DNA of 64,000 bases from Clostridiales bacterium UBA4039 (GTDB taxonomy: Bacteria; Bacillota; Clostridia; Lachnospirales; Vallitaleaceae). Both the position numbers and the translations under genes were made by a program. The stretch lies in the NCBI GenBank assembly GCA_002382805.1, contig DGAD01000043.1, positions 94,778-158,777 of the forward strand, given 5' to 3'. Below, one piece after another: positions 15,910-24,622 of the stretch (the stretch's first letter is position 1; the number at the start of each line of letters is the position of its first letter). The notes beneath the pieces were generated by a model, which was not told the DNA's origin, did no database searches, and worked only from the letters and a program-made list of their open reading frames with translations.

Positions 15910-17004
15910 ATGCGTATTGTACCAACAGAGTTTATACCTGAAAACGCAATCTTGGCAGACACCTTATATACGTTGGATGGGCGTATACTTTTAAAAGAAG
16001 GTGCCAAATTAAGCCCGCGTCTCATTGAGAAAATCAATGCGAACAGTATATTCACAGTGTATATCTATGATGAGCACAGTGATAACAAAATAGAAAAAGT
16101 GGTTGATCCGCACTTACGTCATCAAGCGATGATGTTAGTAAAAGATATATTTAGTGCGGCCGGCTACAAGGATGCGCAGGGAGAGTGGAAGCCAAAATCC
16201 ATATATGAATTTATGGACCCTTTGAAAAAACTGGCAGAAGAGATTATCTATGAATTGAGTTCTGCTAAAGAGGTACAATTAGAAACAATTGACATCAAAA
16301 ATGTAGACAACTATTTATATAGTTCTGCAATCAACACAGCTATTTTGTCGGTACTTATAGGCTGGGAAGCCGGATTGACCAATGAGATGATTCAGCATGT
16401 TTTTATGGGAGCTATATTTCATGATATTGGGATGGCGCTCATTGATTCAGGGATTACCTACAAAAAAGGTGCATTGACACGAGAAGAAAAAATTGAAGTC
16501 ATCATGCATCCTAAAAAAGGCTATGAATATTTAAAAGGACAAGCTTTTTTAAGTGCATATGTTAAATCCATTGCACTGCAACATCATGAACATTTGGATG
16601 GGTCAGGATATCCCAATCGTGTAGACAAAGAGGGAATTCATCCATTGGCGCAAATTGTAGGTATTGCAGATGTCTATGACGCAATGACTTCGGATCGCCC
16701 GTATCGAAGAGCTTTGACTGCCATTGAGGCAATCGAAGGCATTATGGGAGGCGCAGGGCGTCACTATGATATGAACTTGGTGAATATTTTTGTAAAAAAA
16801 ATCAATCCATATCCAACAGGATCGCTTGTGAAGTTAAATACAGGTCAGATTGCTGTCATAGATAGTGTTCCCAAAGGTTTCCCGTTAAGACCGGATATCC
16901 GAATTATTCATGGGAAAAAGGGTGCCTATACATATGAAGCTGTCAATCTTCGAGAGAACAATAGTATAACAATTTCGGATGTACAATATAGTTTAGAATT
17001 TTAA
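15910..17004 (+). CDS. HD-GYP domain protein with an altered first metal-ligand site
   Basis: Cytoplasmic protein, 364 residues, of the c-di-GMP phosphodiesterase (HD-GYP) class. HD is at 171-172 (FHDIGM), HHEHLDGSGYP at 225-235, followed by the helical ADVYDAMTSDRPYRRAL tail. The helix that normally begins with a metal-binding histidine (YxHSxxVA) reads YLYSSAINTAILS here, with serine at about 139. That may lower or change activity, or make it a c-di-GMP sensor. The N-terminal 110 residues are a degenerate domain often found in such proteins. It is followed after about 40 bases by a coiled-coil protein gene. Confidence 0.88.
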   Translation: MRIVPTEFIPENAILADTLYTLDGRILLKEGAKLSPRLIEKINANSIFTVYIYDEHSDNKIEKVVDPHLRHQAMMLVKDIFSAAGYKDAQGEWKPKSIYEFMDPLKKLAEEIIYELSSAKEVQLETIDIKNVDNYLYSSAINTAILSVLIGWEAGLTNEMIQHVFMGAIFHDIGMALIDSGITYKKGALTREEKIEVIMHPKKGYEYLKGQAFLSAYVKSIALQHHEHLDGSGYPNRVDKEGIHPLAQIVGIADVYDAMTSDRPYRRALTAIEAIEGIMGGAGRHYDMNLVNIFVKKINPYPTGSLVKLNTGQIAVIDSVPKGFPLRPDIRIIHGKKGAYTYEAVNLRENNSITISDVQYSLEF

Positions 17005-17045
17005 TATTGCCATCTGAAGTGTATTTAATAGATGGAGGGGTAACG

Positions 17046-18011
17046 ATGAGAATTGATGCATCAAAAACATTTTTAGAAACAATGCCAAAGGATGAGGCGG
17101 TTAGACAAACGGCAATCAACAGCAAAGGTGAGACGGTCTATTATGCAGGACGCTCTGTACTAAATAATAGTTTGATAGATGATCGGCGCGAATTTGGTCG
17201 CAATCAGGCAATGCAAGTACTTAAAGGGGTCTTTGAAACCGATAAGAAAGTGGACCAACAGTTGCGCACATTTCGTGAAAATATTAAGCAATCATCAGAT
17301 CAGATAGCAAGTCTGAACAAAGAAATTGACGAGGTTGATTTGCGTCAAAAAGAGCTTATGGAGATGTTTGATGTAAAGCCGGGAGACCAAGAACTTGAAG
17401 ATTTGATGCTATTAAACAAAGAAAGAATTTATAAGAAGTATGGATATAACGATGAAGAGATGCAGGAGTTCTTTTCAGAAGATGAAATAGAGCGCCTAAA
17501 ACAAATCAATGAAAAAGGGTTGTCGGAGTTTCAAAAAGCGGCGATAGACAATCAGGAAGCGCGAGAGCTTTACAAAAAACAAAAAATGGAGCATCAGGAA
17601 ATCATAAAAACATCAACACATGCCATTGATTCTATCTTAAGGCAAAAATTAAAACGCCATCCAATGGTAGATGCACAAGAAGCCGCAGAAGATATTGTTG
17701 AATTAACGGATAAAAATATTATGAGTATGCTTATTAATGAAGGTATTGAAAAGATTGAAAAAGAAGCAAAAGAAAATCAAGAAAAAGTAGAAAAAGCCCA
17801 AGAAGAAAAGCAAGAAGAGGAAGAAAAAGAAGAAACAGATCTAGAGATAATCAACGACAACTCAAAAACAAAGATCAGAAATAATAAAAATGAAGTTGTT
17901 AATAATATGTTAGATGTAACTCAGGCTCAAATAGAGATTAGCAAGATTATCGATGATATGCAACTGATGAAAGAAGATTTAAAAGGGCTTGTACTTGATA
18001 AAACATTGTAA
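17046..18011 (+). CDS. Coiled-coil protein of unknown function
   Basis: A 321-residue, highly charged cytoplasmic protein with no recognised domain. Residues about 65-110 and 155-215 are predicted coiled coil by heptad pattern; residues 230-270 are a Lys/Glu-rich low-complexity stretch (EKVEKAQEEKQEEEEKEE). No signal peptide or membrane segment. ATG 17046 follows GGAGGGG (17034-17040). It probably shares a transcript with the preceding HD-GYP gene. Such proteins can be scaffold or flagellar/motility accessories, but nothing here proves this. Confidence 0.75.
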   Translation: MRIDASKTFLETMPKDEAVRQTAINSKGETVYYAGRSVLNNSLIDDRREFGRNQAMQVLKGVFETDKKVDQQLRTFRENIKQSSDQIASLNKEIDEVDLRQKELMEMFDVKPGDQELEDLMLLNKERIYKKYGYNDEEMQEFFSEDEIERLKQINEKGLSEFQKAAIDNQEARELYKKQKMEHQEIIKTSTHAIDSILRQKLKRHPMVDAQEAAEDIVELTDKNIMSMLINEGIEKIEKEAKENQEKVEKAQEEKQEEEEKEETDLEIINDNSKTKIRNNKNEVVNNMLDVTQAQIEISKIIDDMQLMKEDLKGLVLDKTL

Positions 18012-18050
18012 CTATTTCATGAAACTCTATTGAAAATGTATAGTGGATGA

Positions 18051-18104
18051 TTGACAATTTGTCCATCATCCGTTATAATTTGCTTAAAAGTATATACGTA
18101 TATA
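18051..18104 (+). promoter_or_regulatory. Consensus promoter with palindromic LacI-type operator
   Basis: TTGACA (18051-18056), 17-base spacer and TATAAT (18074-18079) form a perfect sigma-A promoter. Just downstream lies the 14-base perfect palindrome TATATACGTATATA (18091-18104) with the central CG typical of LacI-family operators, placed over the early transcribed region and before the ribosome site. Autoregulation by the LacI protein it precedes is the simplest reading. Confidence 0.85.
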
Positions 18105-18118
18105 GTTTTGGAGGAAAT

Positions 18119-19105
18119 ATGAAAGTTACTATAAATGATATTGTTAAACAATCTGGCTTATCCTATGTCACCGTGTCAAAAGCAATTCGTAATCATCCTA
18201 GTGTGAAGGAAGAAAATCGCCTAAAAGTCATGGACGCCATGAAGACACTGGGCTATGTACCAAGTGCCGCAGCAAGAACCCTTGTCACAGGTAAGACAAA
18301 TGTGATTGCGGTTATGATTTCTGATTTAGGCGACGGGTTTTATGATAGCATCATTGAAGCGTTGAATCGAGAATTTTTTAATAATGGATATCTAGTGACA
18401 TTAAGCATTTGTAAAGAAGACGATCGGGAAAATATTGCTTTTCTAGAACAAAAGCGTGTGGATGGAGTAATTATCATGGCACCGTTTAAAGAAAAGCTTT
18501 TTGCTCAGGTACTGGAAGAACAGAAAGTACCGTATCTTATTATAGATAATCAGACAGCCGATTTTGGAAGCTATTCGATTTTATCGGATAACGAAGAAGG
18601 CGGATATATTGCAGCAAAGTACTTGCTGGATATAGGTTTAACAAAGATTGGACTCATTGGTGGAGAAAAAGCATCATCTTCGACACAAGATAGATATAAA
18701 GGGGCGCTAAAAGCGCTTAAGGAGGCAAGGACAGAGCCTTATTGTACAAAATATGGACATTATGACCAGCCGACAGGATACAACACAATTAAAGAATGGG
18801 TAAAAAAAGAGCAGGTTCCTGAAGCAGTCTTTGCTTTTGATGATCATATTGCCCTTGGTGCGATTAATGCACTAAAAGATTGTGGATTAAGGGTGCCTCA
18901 AGATGTGAGTGTCATTGGATATGATGATAGCATCTTGGCTAACCATTATCAGCCACAGATTACCTCGATAAAGCAACCGGCAGAAAAAATGGCAAAAAAA
19001 GCAGTTGACGAACTCCTTCGACTTTTAGAAGGAAAAGAAAAACCGACAGGAAATGCAAAAATGGTACCTGCACTTTGTATTAAAGAATCAACCAAGAATA
19101 ATTGA
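18119..19105 (+). CDS. LacI family transcriptional regulator
   Basis: A 328-residue repressor: N-terminal helix-turn-helix (TINDIVKQSGLSYVTVSKAIRNHPSV), hinge helix (SAAARTLVTGKT) and a periplasmic-binding-like effector domain with FDDHIALGAINALKD and SVIGYDDSILA. ATG 18119 is set by GGAGG just upstream; the in-frame ATT/ATG region from 18047 overlaps the promoter. It likely controls the GH4 glycosidase and BadF-type kinase downstream, which follow within 64 and 18 bases. Confidence 0.93.
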   Translation: MKVTINDIVKQSGLSYVTVSKAIRNHPSVKEENRLKVMDAMKTLGYVPSAAARTLVTGKTNVIAVMISDLGDGFYDSIIEALNREFFNNGYLVTLSICKEDDRENIAFLEQKRVDGVIIMAPFKEKLFAQVLEEQKVPYLIIDNQTADFGSYSILSDNEEGGYIAAKYLLDIGLTKIGLIGGEKASSSTQDRYKGALKALKEARTEPYCTKYGHYDQPTGYNTIKEWVKKEQVPEAVFAFDDHIALGAINALKDCGLRVPQDVSVIGYDDSILANHYQPQITSIKQPAEKMAKKAVDELLRLLEGKEKPTGNAKMVPALCIKESTKNN

Positions 19106-19168
19106 GGAGAACATTCCTAGACAAGAACAAATCAAATTCATATATACAAAAGTAAAAGGAGAAGAAAA

Positions 19169-20449
19169 ATGAAAAAACTCAAAGTAGCAATCATCGGCGC
19201 TGGAAGTACATATACACCTGAACTTATTGAAGGGATGATTATGCGCAAGCAAAGCTTGCCAATTACTCACTTGGCTTTAATGGATATTGATGAGACGAAG
19301 CTAGAGGTTGTGGGCAATCTTAGTGAGCGAATGATTGACAATTCCAAGCTTGATATTGACGTTCTACAAACAAAAGATCTTGATGAAGCCTTAATGGATG
19401 CGGACTTTGTCTTGGCACAAATACGTGTAGGAAAACTGGCAGCAAGGGTACTTGATGAACAGATTCCGCTAAAATATGGATTCATTGGACAAGAGACAAC
19501 AGGGATTGGCGGTTTTTTCAAGGCACTAAGAACAATACCTGTCATGATGGATATCGCCAAAAGAATGGAGCAACTGTGCCCCGATGCATGGTTAATTAAT
19601 TTTTCCAACCCATCAGGAATTCTTGCAGAAGCATTGCAAAATCATACAAAAATCAAAACGGTTGGTTTATGTAATGTACCCATTAACATGTTCTCTGAAG
19701 TTCATGAAGGACTAGGAGAAGAAGGCTTGGATATTGAATACTTAGGTCTTAATCACTTAAGCTATATCACAGGAATAAAAAAAGGAGACAAGGATTTGTT
19801 TCCTCAAGTATTAGAACAAGGGTTTAATGGAAAAGGTATGAAAAACATACCTGTAAAAGGTTTTAGCACGAATTTGATACAAACAATTGAAGCTATTCCA
19901 TCACCCTATTTAGAGTATTTTTACTTTAGAGAAGAAAAGTTGGAACATCTTCGCCATGAGGAAAAGTGCCGTGGAGAAGTGTGCATGGATATTGAAGAAA
20001 GCTTATTGGAGCTATATAAAAAGCAAACAATCAAGACAAAGCCCAAAGAATTAGAAAGTCGTGGAGGTGCAAGATACTCTGAAGCAGCTATATCGTTAGT
20101 GGATTCCATCTATAACGACACAAAAGACATTCATGTGGTTAATGTACGTAATCAAGGCGCCCTAAGTTTTATGGAGGATGATGACGTGGTGGAGATGGCT
20201 TGCGTGGTTGGCAAGGATGCGGTTAAGCCAATAGCGATTCCTGGATTTGATAACGACCATGTAAAGGAAATGATGCAATGCGTCAAGGCATATGAGCGCC
20301 ATACGATTAAAGCAGCATTGACCGGATCAGACGCCGAAGCCATGAAAGCGCTACTTATTCATCCTTTAGTCGGAGACTATCAAAAGGCGTATGACTGCTA
20401 TGAAGAGATGAAGCAAGCACATAAGAAATACTTGAGTCAATTTCAATAA
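19169..20449 (+). CDS. GH4 family 6-phospho-glycosidase
   Basis: NAD- and metal-dependent glycosidase of family GH4, probably a 6-phospho-beta-glucosidase, 426 residues. It carries the NAD-binding IIGAGSTYTPELIEGM, the INFSNPSGI segment, the metal-binding cysteine in GLCNVPINM and histidine in LNHLSYITG. GH4 enzymes hydrolyse 6-phospho-disaccharides by an oxidation-elimination route. No PTS or importer accompanies it, so the source of a phosphorylated substrate is unclear. AAAAGGAG precedes ATG 19169. It forms an operon with the LacI regulator and the kinase. Confidence 0.9.
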   Translation: MKKLKVAIIGAGSTYTPELIEGMIMRKQSLPITHLALMDIDETKLEVVGNLSERMIDNSKLDIDVLQTKDLDEALMDADFVLAQIRVGKLAARVLDEQIPLKYGFIGQETTGIGGFFKALRTIPVMMDIAKRMEQLCPDAWLINFSNPSGILAEALQNHTKIKTVGLCNVPINMFSEVHEGLGEEGLDIEYLGLNHLSYITGIKKGDKDLFPQVLEQGFNGKGMKNIPVKGFSTNLIQTIEAIPSPYLEYFYFREEKLEHLRHEEKCRGEVCMDIEESLLELYKKQTIKTKPKELESRGGARYSEAAISLVDSIYNDTKDIHVVNVRNQGALSFMEDDDVVEMACVVGKDAVKPIAIPGFDNDHVKEMMQCVKAYERHTIKAALTGSDAEAMKALLIHPLVGDYQKAYDCYEEMKQAHKKYLSQFQ

Positions 20450-20466
20450 AAGGGGAAAACATAGAG

Positions 20467-21474
20467 ATGAAATTATTATTAGGTGTTGATGGTGGTGGAA
20501 CTAAAGCGGATTATGGTTTGTTTACAAAAGAAGGGGAACTCATAGACTACTTACATACAACAAGTCGTAGTCATGAAAGCCTAGCTGGTGGGTTTGAAGA
20601 GGCAGAAGTCTTGATGCTTAAAGACTTAGACTACTTAATGCAAAAGCATGGGATTAACCCATCGGATGTAACAGCCGCTTTTGGATTAGCGGGAATTGAT
20701 ACTCCGGCTCAGCGAAAAATCATTGAAGCAAGTATTCAAAAGGTAGGGTTTGCTGATTTTGTAGTTAGTAATGACTCAGTACTTGGAATAAAAGCAGGGT
20801 GCCCTTCAGGAATAGGCATTTGCTCGATTAATGGAACAGGAACGGTAGCCAGCGGAATTAATGAGCAAGGAGATATCCTACAGGTTGGTGGAATAGGAAT
20901 GGTAACAGGGGATTATGCAGGTGGTGGATTTTTATCCACCCTTGCAGTTAATTCAGTCTATAACTACTACGAACGCTGTGGAGAGTATACGGTCATGGTT
21001 GAACGTATCATGAAAGTAATGGAAGCGGATACGGCGCAAGACCTTTTAGAACGCATCTATCATAAGTTCATTCAATGTCGCGATCAAGATAAGATGATTG
21101 TGACCATATTGATGGAATCTGCACTAGAAGGTGATAAGATAGCCGCAGATATTGTCAAAAAGGCGGCCCTAGAGATGGCGAAGTCGGTATCAGGATGTAT
21201 TCAACACCTGGCGTTTAAACAAGAACCGGATGTTGTTTTAGCGGGATCGCTTTGGACGAAAGTAAAAAATCCATTAATGTTAGAGACTTTTATTGAGAAT
21301 GTACATAAATATTCAGGGTATGCAATTAAACCGCGTATCTTAGATGTGGTTCCTATGGTTGGCGCGGTGATTTGGGCACTAGAACTATCTCAAAATGCAC
21401 CGGCAACACATGAACAAAGAGAGTGTATTCGCATGAATATGAAAAATCATATATCTGCAAAAGCATTAAAATAA
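20467..21474 (+). CDS. BadF/BadG/BcrA/BcrD-family sugar kinase (N-acetylglucosamine kinase-like)
   Basis: A 335-residue ASKHA-fold ATPase. It shows the phosphate-1 loop LLGVDGGGTKADYGL, the FGLAGIDTPAQ segment, the phosphate-2 region CSINGTGTVASGI and the adenosine motif DVVLAGSLWTKV. Bacterial members next to glycosidases are usually N-acetyl-hexosamine kinases. It may phosphorylate the aglycone sugar freed by the GH4 enzyme 18 bases upstream. Substrate is inferred only from context. Confidence 0.88.
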   Translation: MKLLLGVDGGGTKADYGLFTKEGELIDYLHTTSRSHESLAGGFEEAEVLMLKDLDYLMQKHGINPSDVTAAFGLAGIDTPAQRKIIEASIQKVGFADFVVSNDSVLGIKAGCPSGIGICSINGTGTVASGINEQGDILQVGGIGMVTGDYAGGGFLSTLAVNSVYNYYERCGEYTVMVERIMKVMEADTAQDLLERIYHKFIQCRDQDKMIVTILMESALEGDKIAADIVKKAALEMAKSVSGCIQHLAFKQEPDVVLAGSLWTKVKNPLMLETFIENVHKYSGYAIKPRILDVVPMVGAVIWALELSQNAPATHEQRECIRMNMKNHISAKALK

Positions 21475-21572
21475 GTATATATAGTTTTCCTTTTTTTTGA
21501 TATAATTACATGATGTCATGAATTAGACGCATCGATTGCAGGTGCACTCAAAAAAAAGGAGGACGATTAAGT

Positions 21573-22055
21573 ATGACAAATCAAGTTAGTGTTGAAAAAG
21601 TAAGAGAAGATGCAGAAAATCTTTTTAGAGAAGGTAAGTTCTATTGCTCAGAGGCAGTGATTTCATCTATTCGCAGTAATTTTGAACTGGATGTACCAGA
21701 AGAAGTGATTGCCATGGCATCGGGATTTCCGGTCGGTATTGGAAAATCAAAATGTACCTGTGGTGCAGTATCCGGAGGTGTCCTTTCTTTGGGGCTTGTC
21801 TTTGGACGCACAACAGGGTCTTCGCCAGCAGATCCGTTGAGTGTGAAAACACTTGAGCTTGCTAATGAACTTCAGGCTCATTTTAAAGCCAATCACAAAG
21901 TGTTATGTTGCAGTGTTCTAACAAAAGGAATGGATATGGCTAGTGGCGAACATAAAAGTCAATGTGTTGCCTTTACAGGGGAGATGGCGGCAAAAACTGC
22001 AGAAATCATTTTAAACCATTGGGAATATGCCAGAGAAATGAGGCCCTTAGTATGA
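21573..22055 (+). CDS. C_GCAxxG_C_C family redox protein
   Basis: About 160 residues with the cysteine pattern of the C_GCAxxG_C_C family (PF09719-type): Cys in FYCSEAV, the CTCGAVSGG core, a double cysteine in VLCCSVL and a late Cys in SQCVAFTG. Such proteins are thought to bind a metal or cluster, or to carry electrons, in anaerobes; biochemical roles are unproven. GGAGGACG precedes ATG 21573. Its stop overlaps the start of the next gene (ATGA at 22052), so it is translationally coupled to a TDT-type transporter, an unusual partner worth noting. Confidence 0.88.
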   Translation: MTNQVSVEKVREDAENLFREGKFYCSEAVISSIRSNFELDVPEEVIAMASGFPVGIGKSKCTCGAVSGGVLSLGLVFGRTTGSSPADPLSVKTLELANELQAHFKANHKVLCCSVLTKGMDMASGEHKSQCVAFTGEMAAKTAEIILNHWEYAREMRPLV

Positions 22056-23011
22056 GAAGATTCTTAGAAAAAGTGCCGTATCCAATTGCAGGATTGATGC
22101 TGGCATATGCGGCGCTTGGAAATCTACTGGCAAAGCCCATTGGCTTAAATGCAAAGCTTGTGTGTGCGATACTTGCAAGCTTTATTCTTGTTGTTCTTAT
22201 TCTTAAGATGATTATTCTACCCAACTCAATCAAAAAAGCATTCGGGATACTTCCGGTGGCAAGTGTTATGGCAACATTGCCAATGGGGATGATGTTACTT
22301 GCAGTCTATGCAAAACCCTATGTAGGAATTGTTGCCATGGTGCTATGGGCGCTGGGGCTAATGTTAAATATTGGTATCATCATCGCCTTTTCAATAAAAT
22401 ACCTTGTTCCCTGGAATATTAAAAATGTATATGCAAGTTATTTTGTAACTTATGTGGGTATCGTGTGTACCAGTGTAACAGCAAAAGCATTTCATATGGA
22501 CGGTGTTGGTGTTGGTGCCTTTATTTTTGGACTGGTAAGCTATGGCATATTAATTCCGATAGTTTTTTGGCGCTATATAAAATACCCGATACAAAAAGAA
22601 CTTTTAAAGCCTTTGATTATTATCTTTGCAGCGCCTGCAAATCTATTAGTTGTCGGCTATGTACAATTGGGGCTACAATGGTCAAACATGCTATTGACTG
22701 TTTTGTGGGGCATTGGTATATTAACCACGCTCTTTGCATGGGTACAATTGCTTCGATTATATCGATTGAAGTTCTATCCAAGTTACTCCGCATATACATT
22801 TCCGTTAGTTATCGGTGCGACATCAACGATGCAGTATTTTAACTATATAAGCAGAGCACAAACCGGTCTTGAGTGGATTGGATATATAGGGAAGATACAA
22901 ATGGCAGTGTGTACTTTTGCAGTTTTTTATGTAACGCTTCGATATGCAGCTGCATTGTTTTTTACGCGAGCAGTAGAGTCGGAAGTAGTGGATGCAAGAC
23001 CTGCTAGATAA
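22052..23011 (+). CDS. TDT (TehA/SLAC1-like) family transporter
   Basis: Integral membrane protein, about 319 residues with ten hydrophobic segments, starting with PYPIAGLMLAYAALGNLL, the hallmark of Bacillota TehA-like proteins of the tellurite-resistance/dicarboxylate transporter family. They are channel-like carriers of small anions. Start ATG 22052 overlaps the upstream stop; an earlier start at 21962 lies inside the upstream gene. Substrate unknown. Confidence 0.88.
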   Translation: MRRFLEKVPYPIAGLMLAYAALGNLLAKPIGLNAKLVCAILASFILVVLILKMIILPNSIKKAFGILPVASVMATLPMGMMLLAVYAKPYVGIVAMVLWALGLMLNIGIIIAFSIKYLVPWNIKNVYASYFVTYVGIVCTSVTAKAFHMDGVGVGAFIFGLVSYGILIPIVFWRYIKYPIQKELLKPLIIIFAAPANLLVVGYVQLGLQWSNMLLTVLWGIGILTTLFAWVQLLRLYRLKFYPSYSAYTFPLVIGATSTMQYFNYISRAQTGLEWIGYIGKIQMAVCTFAVFYVTLRYAAALFFTRAVESEVVDARPAR

Positions 23012-23125
23012 CTCGGTGGTACCTTCACCCTTTCAAAAAGATTTGAATATCTAAGCATTCAAGAGTATAATAGGTTGAAAGGCAGAAACTATGGAAGATG
23101 TAGCACCATATCAAGGAGGACACAC

Positions 23126-24154
23126 ATGAGTTTTAAATTTGTTCAAAACATTCAATCGCCGGAAGAGATTAAGATGCAACTCCCGGTATCTAAAGCTTTT
23201 GTTCAAGCAAAGATTGAGAGAGATAAAGAAATACAAGATATATTTAGAGGCAAATCAGACAAGTTTTTAATGATTGTCGGACCATGCTCTGCAGATAATG
23301 AAAAATCAGTCTTAGATTATATTGAGCGATTATATAAAATACAAGAACAAGTAGAAGAAAAGATTCTGATTATTCCAAGAATATATACAAATAAACCACG
23401 AACAACAGGAGAAGGGTATAAAGGAATGCTTCATCAGCCAGATCCATTGGAAAAAGCGGATATGGAAGCTGGAATTAAAGCAATGCGGGCAATGCATGTA
23501 AAAGCAGGAGAGCTTACTGGTATGTCGAGTGCAGATGAGATGCTCTACCCGGATAACCATGAATATCTTGATGACATATTAAGTTATGTGGCTGTAGGCG
23601 CTCGAAGTGTAGAAAATCAACAACATAGAGTCACGGCAAGTGGCATCGATATTCCGGCAGGAATGAAAAACCCTACAAGTGGAGATACGTCCGTTATGCT
23701 CAATGCTATCAGAGCAGCTCAGATAGGACATAATTTTATCTATCGAGGTCAAGAGGTTAGAACCGAAGGGAACCCTTTTGCACATGCCATCATGCGTGGA
23801 TTTGTGAATCAATATGGACGCAATATTCCAAATTACCACTTTGAGGATTTAAAATATTTGATTGAGCAGTATTTGGAGCGCGATCTTAAGTATCCAAGTA
23901 TCATCGTAGATGTTAACCACTCCAATTCCAATAAACAGTTTCAACAACAGCCTCGTATTGCTGATGCAATCATGCGAAATCGAAGTTATGATTCAGATTT
24001 AAAACAATATGTCAAAGGAATCATGGTTGAAAGTTATATTGAAGGTGGAAGTCAAAAAATTGACGGTGGAGTTTATGGAAAATCGATTACCGATCCATGT
24101 TTGTCCATTATGGAAACACAACGAATGATTTTAAATATTGCTGAAAAGTTATAA
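23126..24154 (+). CDS. 3-deoxy-7-phosphoheptulonate synthase (type I, AroFGH-like)
   Basis: First enzyme of the shikimate pathway: phosphoenolpyruvate plus erythrose-4-phosphate to DAHP. The 342 residues include MIVGPCSAD, IPRIYTNKPRTT, the GARSVENQQHR segment, AGMKNPTSGD and VDVNHSNSNKQ, all class I-alpha features. ATG 23126 has AAGGAGGA directly before it; an upstream in-frame start at 23075 would add 17 unrelated residues. Sensitivity to a particular aromatic amino acid cannot be judged by eye. No other aromatic pathway gene is adjacent. Confidence 0.93.
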   Translation: MSFKFVQNIQSPEEIKMQLPVSKAFVQAKIERDKEIQDIFRGKSDKFLMIVGPCSADNEKSVLDYIERLYKIQEQVEEKILIIPRIYTNKPRTTGEGYKGMLHQPDPLEKADMEAGIKAMRAMHVKAGELTGMSSADEMLYPDNHEYLDDILSYVAVGARSVENQQHRVTASGIDIPAGMKNPTSGDTSVMLNAIRAAQIGHNFIYRGQEVRTEGNPFAHAIMRGFVNQYGRNIPNYHFEDLKYLIEQYLERDLKYPSIIVDVNHSNSNKQFQQQPRIADAIMRNRSYDSDLKQYVKGIMVESYIEGGSQKIDGGVYGKSITDPCLSIMETQRMILNIAEKL

Positions 24155-24188
24155 GGATGATTTAAAAGGTAAAGGAGAGATGAGTGAT

Positions 24189-24617
24189 ATGAAAAAACTT
24201 GGAAAAGTCGTAAGTTATATTTTGCTGGTGTTAGGTGTAGCGAACATGGTTTTTCTTCTTACTCGAATCAAAAAAGCCATAGGATTAGCGAGTAGTTATG
24301 AACTTATATCAACATTTGGGGAGAAAAGTGTTGATATGTCAAAACAGCCAGAGATTATTAGCCTTGGAGCTATGTTCTCAGACACAACCCTAGATTATAC
24401 GCAGGCAAAAACACGAAGAGAGCCCTATGTATTAGAGCTCATGGCTTCCTATGCGGGAGTTAAGGTACTTGTGCCGGAAGAGTGGTATGTTGAAACCAAC
24501 GGCAAGCTAAAATTGTCAGGTATTGAAAACATGACCATGACATATGAAAAACGTGTGCCGGATCTGATTATTGACCATGACTTGGTGTTTGCAGGTCTAG
24601 AAATTAAAGTCATATAA
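24189..24617 (+). CDS. Membrane-anchored protein of unknown function
   Basis: About 142 residues: one N-terminal hydrophobic segment (LGKVVSYILLVLGVANMVFL) followed by an exposed region. No family recognised. ATG 24180 and 24189 are both possible; AAAGGAG (24171-24177) is 2 bases from the first and 11 from the second, so I prefer 24189. It lies 34 bases after the DAHP synthase and ends 5 bases before the convergent GGDEF/HD-GYP gene. Confidence 0.7.
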   Translation: MKKLGKVVSYILLVLGVANMVFLLTRIKKAIGLASSYELISTFGEKSVDMSKQPEIISLGAMFSDTTLDYTQAKTRREPYVLELMASYAGVKVLVPEEWYVETNGKLKLSGIENMTMTYEKRVPDLIIDHDLVFAGLEIKVI

Positions 24618-24622
24618 GGCGC

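Noticed and set aside
23012..23040. GGTGGTACC...CACCC just upstream of the DAHP synthase gene, resembling the conserved T-box sequence
   Set aside because: A T-box leader needs about 200 bases with a specifier stem upstream, but the transporter gene ends only a few bases before it. I see no terminator/antiterminator pair.
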